A stretch of 64,000 bases of DNA from Pseudoclavibacter soli DSM 23366 (lineage in GTDB: Bacteria > Actinomycetota > Actinomycetes > Actinomycetales > Microbacteriaceae). The notes under the pieces were generated by a model that searched no databases, had not been told where the DNA came from, and saw only the letters and a program-made list of their open reading frames with translations. Positions within the stretch are counted from its first letter, which is position 1. Each line of letters starts with the position of its first letter. The stretch covers positions 124,001 through 188,000 of the forward strand of contig NZ_AUIC01000003.1 of assembly GCF_000423505.1 (NCBI RefSeq), given 5' to 3'. Below are positions 21,874 through 28,968 of the stretch, piece after piece. Position numbers and translations under genes: made by a program.

Positions 21874-22823
21874 GCGCCCACCTCCTCTCGTGGGCCGAGC
21901 AGGGTGTAGAGCGCGGCCATCCTGACCGAAACGCCGTTGGCGACCTGCTCGCGCACGGTGGCCTGCGGTGAGTCAGCGGCCTCGGAGCTGATCTCGAGGC
22001 CGCGGTTCATCGGGCCGGGGTGCATGATCAGTGCGCGCGGCGACAGACGTGCCAGCCGCTGCGGGCCGAGGCCCCAGAGGCGGGTGTACTCCTGGCTGGT
22101 CGGAAAGAATGCGTCGTGCATGCGCTCGAGCTGAATGCGCAGCATGATCACCACGTCGAAGTCTTCGACGAGCGCGGTGTCGAAGTCGTCGAAGATGCGC
22201 ACTGGCCAGTGCTCGGCAGCGAATGGAATGAGCGTGGGCGGGCCGGCGAAGGCCACCTCTGCGCCGAGGGTGTGCAGCAGCCAGAGGTCGCTGCGGGCCA
22301 CTCTGGAGTGGTCGATGTCGCCCACGATGAGCACGCGCACGCCGTCGAGGGCTTTGCCGCGCGAAGCGTCGCCGTGCAGGCGCTTGCGAATGGTGAACGC
22401 GTCGAGCAGCGCCTGGGTGGGATGCTCGTGGGTGCCGTCGCCGGCGTTGATCACGCCCGCGTCGATCCAGTCGGTCTGTGCCAGGCGATGGGCGGCACCA
22501 CTGGCGCTGTGTCTGATGACCACGCCATCCGCCCCGATCGCGGCGAGCGTCTGGGCGGTGTCTTTGAGCGACTCGCCCTTGGAGACGCTGGAGCCCTTGG
22601 CGCTGAAGTTGATCACGTCGGCCGACAGGCGCTTGGCCGCGGCCTCGAACGAGATGCGCGTGCGGGTGGAGTCCTCGTAGAACAGGTTGACCACGGTGCG
22701 CCCGCGCAGGGTGGGCAGCTTCTTGATCTCGCGCCGGTTGACGGCGTCCATGTCTTCGGCCACGTCGAGCAGGCCGAGGGCCTCGTCGCGGCTCAAATCG
22801 AGGGTGCTCAGCAGGTGTCTCAT
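21870..22823 (-). CDS. pyrB: aspartate carbamoyltransferase catalytic subunit
   Basis: Condenses carbamoyl phosphate with aspartate. The 317-residue chain has the carbamoyl-phosphate motif STRTR (in [12 protein letters not shown]), [12 protein letters not shown] and HPTQALLD. Start and stop both overlap neighbours by 4 nt (pyrR upstream, pyrC downstream). No pyrI is present, consistent with a class that pairs with PyrC or acts alone. Confidence 0.98.
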   Translation of the reverse strand: MRHLLSTLDLSRDEALGLLDVAEDMDAVNRREIKKLPTLRGRTVVNLFYEDSTRTRISFEAAAKRLSADVINFSAKGSSVSKGESLKDTAQTLAAIGADGVVIRHSASGAAHRLAQTDWIDAGVINAGDGTHEHPTQALLDAFTIRKRLHGDASRGKALDGVRVLIVGDIDHSRVARSDLWLLHTLGAEVAFAGPPTLIPFAAEHWPVRIFDDFDTALVEDFDVVIMLRIQLERMHDAFFPTSQEYTRLWGLGPQRLARLSPRALIMHPGPMNRGLEISSEAADSPQATVREQVANGVSVRMAALYTLLGPREEVGA

Positions 22824-23353
22824 GCGATCACCACGCGATCTTCGGCGTCGAGCGGGGTGAGTTCGACTTTGACCTGCTCGTCGCGCGAGGTCGGCAGGTT
22901 TTTGCCCACGTAGTCGGCTCTGATCGGCAGCTCGCGGTGCCCCCGGTCGACGAGCACCGCCAGGCGCACCGTGCGGGGCCGGCCGAGCTCTTGCAGGGCG
23001 TCGAGTGCGGCGCGCACCGACCGGCCCGAGTAAAGCACGTCGTCGACGAGCACCACGGTTTTGTCGTCGATGCCGCTGAGTGGAATCTCGGTGGGGTGCG
23101 GGTGTTTGAGGGGCCGGGCGCGCAGATCGTCGCGGTACATGGTGATGTCGATTGACCCGGTGATGGCCTTCGCGTCGGGCAGCGACTCAGTGTGGGCGAT
23201 GCGCTCGGCGAGGCGAGCGGCAAGCGGCACCCCGCGGCTGGGGATACCCAGCAGCACAAGGTTCTCGGCGCCCTTGTTGCCCTCGAGGATCTCGAAAGCG
23301 ATGCGGGTCAGGGCGCGATCGATGTCGCCCGCCTGCATGACAGTGGTGGCCAT
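22820..23353 (-). CDS. pyrR: bifunctional pyr operon regulator / uracil phosphoribosyltransferase
   Basis: RNA-binding repressor of the pyr operon with weak uracil phosphoribosyltransferase activity. The 177-residue protein has the PRPP-binding motif [17 protein letters not shown] and the [11 protein letters not shown] segment typical of PyrR. First gene of the operon; a PyrR-box-like sequence lies directly upstream (23358-23385), so autoregulation is expected. Confidence 0.97.
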   Translation of the reverse strand: MATTVMQAGDIDRALTRIAFEILEGNKGAENLVLLGIPSRGVPLAARLAERIAHTESLPDAKAITGSIDITMYRDDLRARPLKHPHPTEIPLSGIDDKTVVLVDDVLYSGRSVRAALDALQELGRPRTVRLAVLVDRGHRELPIRADYVGKNLPTSRDEQVKVELTPLDAEDRVVIA

Positions 23354-23357
23354 GGCT

Positions 23358-23385
23358 GGTCCTTTCCCGCCTCACAGGACGGTCG
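23358..23385 (-). promoter_or_regulatory. PyrR-binding leader overlapping the pyrR ribosome-binding site
   Basis: The minus-strand leader reads GACCGTCCTGTGAGGCGGG followed by AAAGGA just before the pyrR ATG. It fits the PyrR RNA consensus (CCaGaGAGGCt...AAGG) with the AAAGGA Shine-Dalgarno as part of the structure. The short leader without a terminator matches the translational-repression mode known for mycobacterial pyr operons. UMP/UTP-bound PyrR would mask the ribosome-binding site. Confidence 0.7.
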
Positions 23386-23450
23386 TTAAAGGATGATTCG
23401 GCTGACAGCCATGCTACACCGTTGCGATTTGTGACACGCGCGGCGTGCCG

Positions 23451-23624
23451 TGCCTCACCCCACCGTGCGCCGCAGGGGTGAATCACGTTCACCCCTACCG
23501 CACACCGCAGAGCCGAACCCGCACCGCAGGGGTGAAACCGCTCCGCAGGGGTGAAGAACCCCCGACATGCGCCGTAGGGGTGAACCACCTTCACCCCTAC
23601 GGCAGGTTTTCACCCCTACTGCAC
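23451..23624. repeat. GGGGTGAA palindrome cluster, copy b
   Basis: Several alternating GGGGTGAA and TTCACCCCTAC boxes, with the standard unit at 23543-23623 (CGCAGGGGTGAAGAA ... CGTAGGGGTGAA ... TTCACCCCTACGGCAG ... TTTCACCCCTACTGC). An extra partial unit lies to its left. It lies upstream of the pyrR leader and is followed by a 56-bp palindrome. Together these fill the 23386-23792 gap; no gene is seen there. Confidence 0.78.
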
Positions 23625-23635
23625 GCCCGCCCCAC

Positions 23636-23691
23636 ACAGGTGTCAGCACATGCGGTTATCAGGCCACTTACCCACAAACCGTGACACCTGT
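23636..23691. repeat. 56-bp ACAGGTGTCA palindrome, copy 1
   Basis: ACAGGTGTCA at 23636-23645 pairs with TGACACCTGT at 23682-23691. The 36-bp interior keeps a conserved core (CATGCGG, ATCAGGCCACT, CCCACAAACC) in the other copies at 25171-25226 and 27257-27312. Each copy follows a GGGGTGAA palindrome by 12-14 bp. Confidence 0.85.
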
Positions 23692-23792
23692 ACCCTGATA
23701 TGCGGAATCCCACCATCGTGACACCGACGCGCATATCCGTGAGGCATGATGGTTAGCGCATCCCTCCATAAGGGCCGCCGAGCTCCATGGGA

Positions 23793-24205
23793 TCACCAAT
23801 GCGTACGCCGCGGCAGAGGCTGGACCGGCGGAGCAGGACTCCACAGCAGAGCGCCGGTGTCGCGGCAGTCCGTGGGCTGGCTGGGCAGTGAGCGCACTGC
23901 GGATGAGGTGGCCCCAGCAGCTGTCGTCAAGCTGGAACCTGCCAGATCGACGATCGACTCAAGGTCTGCGACCTGCCCGGGCGCGACCGCAACGATGTCG
24001 TTCTGCGTCACGCCGATGGTGGACAGCCCTCCGACCATGCCACCGATCTGTGTGATGGCCGCCGCCTCGTCAGCGGTGGTCCCCGTCGCCTCGTCAGCAG
24101 ATGCAGCCGTGGTGGGTGACGCACCAACCAGCCCCAGAGTGAGCGCCACAGTTACGCCGCCGCCGTGTACGCACCGCCTCGCGCCCTCATGTTCGATGCT
24201 TTCAT
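23793..24205 (-). pseudogene. secreted protein gene with a frameshift in its signal peptide
   Basis: An ATG at 24205 overlaps the stop of the upstream membrane-protein gene as ATGA and reads MKASNMRARGGAYTAAA, then meets TAA. In a shifted frame the sequence continues VTVALTLGLVGASPTTAASADEATG, which joins to give a convincing signal peptide. The switch is in the GGCGGCGGCGTAAC stretch near 24155, so a one-base slip is likely. The mature part (about 110 residues) is Ala/Thr-rich with no recognised domain. It may be a decayed gene or a sequencing slip. Confidence 0.55.
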
Positions 24206-24888
24206 GACCCCTCCGACTTGATTCTCCGGCGAACGAACATGCTCGCACGGTCGCATGGATTGAAGTATGTACCGATCAGGAACAGTGCAGTGCACACCAG
24301 CGCAGCACTGTAATAGATAAACATGACAGTGTGCGCCCCCGCCAACGCTGCCTCCTGACTGACCCCGCGGGTGGGCGCCGCGACCCGTTCCTGTAGCAGT
24401 GGCTGCAGGTAGAGTTGCGCGAAAGCAAGTGCCCCGACCAGATAGATGGCTGCGACAGCGATTTCCCAGCCCAGTGCCGGGCGAAACCAGCGCAGCACCA
24501 CTGATTGGAAATACTGCCAGTCATGACCAGAGTTATGCACCATCAGTACGGTGAAAATAGCGAAGGCGCCAACGGCAGTCATTCGGGTATCCCGCGGGTA
24601 GCGTGAAGGACCGCCCAGGGAAAGGACGAGTCCGTGGTCGTAAGCCACGTCGAACCAGACAATCGGGGTGATTAAAGCGATCGCGACTACTGCGATACCA
24701 ATCCAGGCCTGCACACGGGAGTTACGTCGCCTGAGCTGGAGCTCATCCCAATCCTGCGAGACCTGCACGTCGGCGAGTGCCCGGTCGGTGGAGATCCTAG
24801 ACTCATGAGGTACACCGCAGGCGCTGCATATATGCAGATCTCCCCGGTCAAAGTACCCACACGCTGCGCAACGCATTGGCTTGAACAC
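24202..24888 (-). CDS. zinc-ribbon membrane protein of unknown function
   Basis: A 228-residue protein starting with a four-cysteine zinc ribbon (CAACGYF ... CSACG) and followed by about four TM segments (near residues 58-80, 103-120, 140-162 and 185-207). GTG start at 24888 with GGGGG 6 nt upstream; an internal ATG four codons later is the alternative. It overlaps the following secreted-protein gene by 4 nt. Function not recognised. Confidence 0.65.
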   Translation of the reverse strand: MFKPMRCAACGYFDRGDLHICSACGVPHESRISTDRALADVQVSQDWDELQLRRRNSRVQAWIGIAVVAIALITPIVWFDVAYDHGLVLSLGGPSRYPRDTRMTAVGAFAIFTVLMVHNSGHDWQYFQSVVLRWFRPALGWEIAVAAIYLVGALAFAQLYLQPLLQERVAAPTRGVSQEAALAGAHTVMFIYYSAALVCTALFLIGTYFNPCDRASMFVRRRIKSEGS

Positions 24889-25056
24889 CCACTACCCCCT
24901 TATCTGGAGTGTAGTTCCGCCTTCAGCGTGGATCAATGGAAGGTGTCAGACACCGTATACGCTGCAGCCCCGAGCCAGATCTGGGGAGACATCGACATCA
25001 GCGCGGCAGCTGTAGATCGACAGCGACAGCCACATCTCCTGGGTAGCACCCAAACC

Positions 25057-25158
25057 ATGCAGGGGGTGAAGAACCCCCGAAATGTGCACTGGGGGTGAAC
25101 CACATTCACCCTGACGGCGAACTTTCACCCCTACGGCAGACTTTCACCCCTGCCGCAC
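25057..25158. repeat. GGGGTGAA palindrome, copy c
   Basis: Unit with GCAGGGGGTGAAGAA at 25059, CTGGGGGTGAA near 25089, then three TTCACCC boxes up to 25158. The left flank CACCCAAACCATGCAG is shared with the copies at 27161 and 28773. First module of the 25.06-25.49 kb composite element. Confidence 0.82.
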
Positions 25159-25170
25159 GCCCACCCCAGC

Positions 25171-25226
25171 ACAGGTGTCACCGCATGCGGCTATCAGGCC
25201 ACTCACCCACAAACCGTGACACCTGT
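25171..25226. repeat. 56-bp ACAGGTGTCA palindrome, copy 2
   Basis: Perfect 10-bp arms ACAGGTGTCA and TGACACCTGT with the same interior core as copy 1. Second module of the composite element. Confidence 0.85.
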
Positions 25227-25322
25227 GCGTACCTCGCTCCGACTCCGCACAATCCAGGCATAGGAAACCAACCCGGAGCACCCACCCCACACCCGAGTCA
25301 GGGTGCCACTGTGCGCACCACC

Positions 25323-25435
25323 GTGCACTCCTGCCCAGTGATCGAACGCTCCAGCCTCAACTCCAGCCCAGAAAACCCCGCCGCGATCCGGCCGCGCCGC
25401 AAATCACCGCACGATCACTGGGCACGAAGGTACAC
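25323..25435. repeat. IR element 4 of the TGCCCAGTGATCG family
   Basis: Left arm GTGCACTCCTGCCCAGTGAT at 25323 and inverted right arm 25412-25435 (CGATCACTGGGCACGAAGG). Third module of the composite element. It lies downstream of the AbiEii-like gene on the minus strand. Confidence 0.88.
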
Positions 25436-25445
25436 CCCCACACGC

Positions 25446-25490
25446 AAAAAGAGGGTGACCAGGCGGTCTCCCGTCTCATCGCCCCTCAAA
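25446..25490 (-). terminator. Repeat-borne terminator-like hairpin downstream of the AbiEii-like gene
   Basis: On the minus strand an imperfect GAGGGGCGATGAG / TGGTCACCCTC stem is followed by TTTTTGCG. Its sequence matches the hairpins at 27530-27572 and 28902-28941, so the terminator is itself part of a repeat. It lies about 60 nt past the AbiEii-like stop codon. Confidence 0.65.
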
Positions 25491-25548
25491 AATCCACGAG
25501 CACGCCCCGCCCCCACCAAGACGCCGGCATACTTCTGCACACACGTGC

Positions 25549-26238
25549 TCAGAACACGAGCTGTCGCAATATTGACGGCTGCCTGTCTTTCCAATAGGCG
25601 ACGACATCGTCACGGCTGACTGGCAGACCCGGATCTTCAGCCACATCATCGAAGTAACCGAATGAACGCACGATCATCTCGATCTGCTGCGCCGGAACAG
25701 CCGGCCGATACTTATCCAAGTACATGCGCACACCGTCGACGACATTGAGTTCAGTGTCCGTCTCTATACGCATGAGATCGAAATAGTCGCGCAGCTCGGC
25801 ACGATCGACAATCACTTTAATCTTCGTAGCGAGAACATCTTCTACTGAAGAGACCCGCAAACCAGCCACTGTCTCCGTCTCGTGCAACAACTGCAATTGC
25901 GGTGCGGCGAGAAACTGCACTTTGGTACTCCCGATCACACCATTGACGGTGCCAGCCGCTACCATCTGAGGCACGAAGTCAGAAAAACGCTGCGAAAGCG
26001 TCGCAGCAAGCACCTCGGCATCAAAGTCACGTTCAGCGAAGAGGTCAAGGTCTCGGCTCACTCGGTGATGCAAGTGAACGGCCAAGGCCGTGCCTCCCGA
26101 AAGATAGAACCAATCTGGAACAATAGGCGCCAGTCTCAGCCAAGCCTGTGTGGTTCCTTCGGGTAGGCAGGCGGCATGGGCTTCAAGCTCATCTTTCAAC
26201 TTCGCTGCCAAGCCCTCATCGAGCTCCTGAGATTCCAT
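25549..26238 (-). CDS. AbiEii-like nucleotidyltransferase (type IV toxin)
   Basis: A 229-residue protein of the AbiEii/DUF1814 nucleotidyltransferase group: YLSGGTALAVHLHHRVSRDLDLF holds the GG and DxD nucleotide/metal motif, and KIKVIVDRAELRDYFDL is the conserved downstream K..R..RDxxDL motif. The ATG at 26238 is chosen because GGAGG lies 4 nt upstream; a TTG start 12 codons earlier has no such site. It follows an HTH gene by 32 nt, the usual antitoxin-toxin order of abortive-infection AbiE systems. The target is not deducible from sequence. Confidence 0.85.
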   Translation of the reverse strand: MESQELDEGLAAKLKDELEAHAACLPEGTTQAWLRLAPIVPDWFYLSGGTALAVHLHHRVSRDLDLFAERDFDAEVLAATLSQRFSDFVPQMVAAGTVNGVIGSTKVQFLAAPQLQLLHETETVAGLRVSSVEDVLATKIKVIVDRAELRDYFDLMRIETDTELNVVDGVRMYLDKYRPAVPAQQIEMIVRSFGYFDDVAEDPGLPVSRDDVVAYWKDRQPSILRQLVF

Positions 26239-26270
26239 CCAGCCTCCTTCCAAACGCCTAAGCGCGATGA

Positions 26271-26963
26271 TCAATGCCTGAACCAGTTATCAACCAGAGC
26301 GCTGACGCTTGGGTGAATACCGCGCCCCCGCACGGCCGCTCTCACCTCTGCCTCAGGAATATGCTGCAGCGCCCAAAGCTCCGCTCCCGGGTCGAACGAG
26401 GTCAGCATTCTGCGCGCGATGTACTGGCCGTCTGTGCCGACGCGGAGCTTCGCAGGATCGGCGTTCCAGAACAGATGCCAATACCCTCGTGGAACTTTCT
26501 GCTCAGGCAGGCTCTTCGGCATCAACCGCTCTCGGTGACGATTCAGCAGCGGTCGCATTTCTTGCCAGAACGGCCCGTCAACAGCGCGAATCACTGGAAC
26601 GGTGTGAACATCTCCCCCATCAACTCGCGCCTCATCTCGTTCATCGACCAGGCCGAGCCGAATCATGCGGTCAACGTATCTGCTGGCCGTGGTCGGGCTC
26701 ACTCCGGCCCGTCGCGACAGCGCACGCCTCGAGACGTACCCCAGTGGTGCAGGCCAAAGCGCCGTGAGGATGCGCAGCTCGGTTTCCGAAACACCTTCCG
26801 AAGCATCGTTCAAGATGGCTGTCGCAGCGGCGGCAGGCACAGCCCGGGCACTGCCCCGGCCACTCCTAGGCACACCCTGTTGATCGAGCAGCTTGTGCAC
26901 GGTTGGCAGCGACACGCCAGCCTCAGCCGCGAGTTGCGGTGCGGTCATCATGCTGCTGTCCAT
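26271..26963 (-). CDS. HTH antitoxin partner of the AbiEii-like toxin
   Basis: A 230-residue protein with two predicted helix-turn-helix regions: one near the N-terminus (TAPQLAAEAGVSLPTVHKLL) and a winged HTH at about 60-105 (YVSRRALSRRAGVSPTTASRYVDRM). The C-terminal half resembles the protein-interaction part of AbiEi-type antitoxins. It is the first gene of the two-gene operon. A TAGAAT box ends 7 nt before the ATG, so the mRNA may be leaderless. Confidence 0.72.
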   Translation of the reverse strand: MDSSMMTAPQLAAEAGVSLPTVHKLLDQQGVPRSGRGSARAVPAAAATAILNDASEGVSETELRILTALWPAPLGYVSRRALSRRAGVSPTTASRYVDRMIRLGLVDERDEARVDGGDVHTVPVIRAVDGPFWQEMRPLLNRHRERLMPKSLPEQKVPRGYWHLFWNADPAKLRVGTDGQYIARRMLTSFDPGAELWALQHIPEAEVRAAVRGRGIHPSVSALVDNWFRH

Positions 26964-26970
26964 ATCGTTT

Positions 26971-26976
26971 ATTCTA
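26971..26976 (-). promoter_or_regulatory. -10 box (TAGAAT) of the AbiEi/AbiEii-like operon
   Basis: TAGAAT on the minus strand with 7 nt between its end and the ATG at 26963. Transcription would start at or next to the start codon. No clear -35 box is seen. Confidence 0.5.
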
Positions 26977-27160
26977 CGCGAGACACACCGTTTGAGGAGC
27001 GACGCATCTGAGCCTCATCGCAGCAGCCTTCGCAACTGCACCTGGGCGCGTCCGCCACCTTGGTCAGCCAGCGACAGTTCAGCCACATCCCCAAAGAGCT
27101 AAAGTTCAGCCGCATCAGTCCGGCTGCAACAGCCACATCGCTCAGGCGGCACCCAAACCA

Positions 27161-27243
27161 TGCGGTAGGGGTGAAGAATGCCCGAATTGTGCAGTGGGGG
27201 TGAAGGATTTTCACCCCTACGGCAGGCCTTCACCCCTACCGCA
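27161..27243. repeat. GGGGTGAA palindrome, copy d
   Basis: The most regular copy: TGCGGTAGGGGTGAAGAA, CAGTGGGGGTGAA, TTCACCCCTACGGCAGGC and TTCACCCCTACCGCAC. Outer arms GCGGTAGGGGTGAA and TTCACCCCTACCGC are perfectly complementary over 14 bp. First module of the second composite element. Confidence 0.87.
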
Positions 27244-27256
27244 CAGGCCACCCCAC

Positions 27257-27312
27257 ACAGATGTCACCGCATGCGACTATCAAGCCGCATACCCACAAAC
27301 CCTGACACCTGT
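27257..27312. repeat. 56-bp ACAGGTGTCA palindrome, copy 3
   Basis: ACAGATGTCA at 27257-27266 and TGACACCTGT at 27303-27312, one mismatch in the arms; interior core conserved. Confidence 0.82.
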
Positions 27313-27408
27313 GCGCCTTTTGCTCCGACTCTGCACCGTTCAGTCGTCGAGGACACCACCACACCTCACGCCCCACGCCCGTGCAACGGTTCCGCTTCGC
27401 ACCCTGCC

Positions 27409-27508
27409 GTGCACTCTTGCCCAGTGATCGAACACTCCTGCGCAGAAACCCCGGCTACGGCCCGGGCGAACTGCACTTCACCACGCGATCACTGGGCACG
27501 AAGGTACA
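27409..27508. repeat. IR element 5 of the TGCCCAGTGATCG family
   Basis: Left arm GTGCACTCTTGCCCAGTGAT at 27409 and inverted right arm 27486-27508. Third module of the second composite element, at nearly the same distance from the 56-bp palindrome as in the first. Confidence 0.88.
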
Positions 27509-27529
27509 GCCTTGGAGAATACACAAAGA

Positions 27530-27572
27530 GAGGGCGACGAGGCGACCTCCCGTCTCATCACCCTCTTCCAGT
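27530..27572 (-). terminator. Terminator-like hairpin of the second composite element (orphan)
   Basis: Minus strand AGAGGGTGATGAG pairs with CTCGTCGCCCTCT, then CTTTGTG. No gene lies upstream of it on the minus strand, so it has probably been carried here with the repeat. From here to the HicAB promoter (27573-27960) I see no gene, only a few CAGCCACATC-like short repeats. Confidence 0.55.
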
Positions 27573-27960
27573 TCGGCCACATCAGCCAAGCAGCTACATC
27601 TCAGCCACATCAATCGCACAGGACTCAAAACCTACGAGCAGACGGCGCCCGGCGAGAGCACCACTGTCCATCTGCCAGGCTCTGAGCACACACAACGCTG
27701 ACACGGACTGCCTGACGACGGCACGTCTCGCCAAGAGGACGAACTAGAAGAGGAGACCGGATTGCCGCGGACTATCACCCACTCTCCGATCTACCTTCTC
27801 GTAGCCCAGCCGAGCCTTAAAACCTTCCTGACGCTGACATCGCGCCTTTCGCACCCTCTGGATAGGTCAAGCGCAAGGCGAAGTAGACCCTCGTCGTCCG
27901 ACGAGTTGGGTACGTCGCTCAGCACGAGTCGACGTAGCAGGACCCCACACCATCAAGTTG

Positions 27961-28002
27961 ATGCTTAGCCGCTTGACACTTGACATGCTTAGCCGCTAAA
28001 CA
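27961..28002 (+). promoter_or_regulatory. hicAB-like promoter with two 13-bp operator repeats
   Basis: Exact direct repeats ATGCTTAGCCGCT at 27961-27973 and 27985-27997 overlap a -35 TTGACA (27973-27978) and a -10 TAAACA (27997-28002) with an 18-nt spacer. The first gene's ATG begins 6 nt after the -10 box, so the transcript is probably leaderless. The repeats are the likely binding sites of the HicB-like HTH protein. Confidence 0.75.
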
Positions 28003-28008
28003 GTAGAC

Positions 28009-28218
28009 ATGAAGGCGAAAGAGCTCATGAAATGCATCGAACAAGCCGGTGAGCAATTGATCAGACAACGCGGCTCACACCTTCGCTACCGGCTCGAACG
28101 AGACGACATGACACTCTTCACCACAATTCCGCAGCACGGCGGGGACATCCCCACCGGAACGCTCTCGGCCATAGACCGAGACCTCGCACCGATCCTCGGA
28201 AAAGGATGGACACGATGA
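28009..28218 (+). CDS. HicA-like mRNA interferase toxin
   Basis: A 69-residue double-stranded-RNA-binding-fold toxin. Family features: N-terminal helix KAKELMKCIEQAG, the catalytic-His context QRGSHLRYR, and the TIPQHGGDIPTGTLSAIDRDL segment that matches the HicA tP.H...l..GTl..I pattern. It is the only plus-strand operon in the interior of the window. Stop overlaps the antitoxin start as ATGA. Confidence 0.88.
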   Translation: MKAKELMKCIEQAGEQLIRQRGSHLRYRLERDDMTLFTTIPQHGGDIPTGTLSAIDRDLAPILGKGWTR

Positions 28219-28622
28219 CCACCTACCATGTACGTGCATATCGCGACGGCACCCAGTGGTCCGTCGATGTCGCAGAGGCACCCACTGCACACACCTTCGC
28301 TGGCAACCTCACAGCCCTCGATCGGAATGTCCGCGAGGCAATCGCTGTCACCGACGACCTGCCCGAGGGCGCCGAGGCAACTCTCGATCTCGTGTGGGAC
28401 TTCGAACACGTCGATCCTGCGATCGCAGAAGCCGCCGCTGTGGGACGGCAGCGCCGCCGCGCACTCCACGATGTCGAGGCCGCCACCGCACGTGCCCGCA
28501 AGGCCGCTATAACCCTTGCCGCAGCCGGCTGGTCACAGCGTGACATCGCTCCTCTGCTAGGCCTTACTGCGGGGCGAGTCTCGCAGATCCTCGCTGAGAA
28601 GCATGATCACGTCCGTAGCTAA
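28215..28622 (+). CDS. HicB-like antitoxin with C-terminal HTH
   Basis: A 135-residue protein: an N-terminal RNase H-like HicB fold (YHVRAYRDGTQWSVDV, NVREAIAVT) and a C-terminal helix-turn-helix (WSQRDIAPLLGLTAGRVSQIL). The ATG at 28215 is preferred over one at 28206 because it forms an ATGA overlap with the toxin stop and has AAAGG 9 nt upstream. Expected to neutralise the HicA-like toxin and repress the 27961 promoter. Confidence 0.85.
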   Translation: MTTYHVRAYRDGTQWSVDVAEAPTAHTFAGNLTALDRNVREAIAVTDDLPEGAEATLDLVWDFEHVDPAIAEAAAVGRQRRRALHDVEAATARARKAAITLAAAGWSQRDIAPLLGLTAGRVSQILAEKHDHVRS

Positions 28623-28640
28623 CGGGTCAACTTTCCCTTA

Positions 28641-28855
28641 CTCACCCCCACGGCAGACTTTCACCCCTACCGCACAGGCCACGCAGCCACAGCCACCTCG
28701 GCAGACCCCGCGGGCCCAGCGACAGCCACCTCGGCAGACCCGGCCGCAGCCGCCCCGGCGCCACCCAAACCATGCAGTAGGGGTGAAGAAAGGCCGAAAC
28801 GTGCCGTGGGGGTGAAGCACTTTCACCCCTATGGCAGGCTTTCACCCCTACCGCA
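28641..28855. repeat. GGGGTGAA palindromes, half copy plus copy e
   Basis: A right-half unit (28641-28675: CTCACCCCCACGGCAG then TTTCACCCCTACCGCAC) begins about 20 bp after the HicB-like stop. After a spacer with CAGCCACCTCGGCAGACCC repeats comes a full unit at 28773-28855 with the common left flank CACCCAAACCATGCAG. The 56-bp palindrome and the IR element are missing here; the terminator module follows directly. Confidence 0.8.
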
Positions 28856-28901
28856 CAGGCCACACAGCTACAGCCACCACGGCAGACCCGAGAACACGCA
28901 A

Positions 28902-28941
28902 AAGAGGGCGACGAGGCGGTCTCCCGGCTCATCGCCCTCTT
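28902..28941 (-). terminator. Intrinsic terminator of the FKBP gene
   Basis: On the minus strand AAGAGGGCGA pairs perfectly with TCGCCCTCTT across a 20-nt loop and is followed by TTTGCG. It lies 27 nt past the FKBP stop codon. The same hairpin occurs at 25446 and 27530. Confidence 0.75.
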
Positions 28942-28968
28942 GTGGCTCAGTCACCGCAGCCCAGCGGC

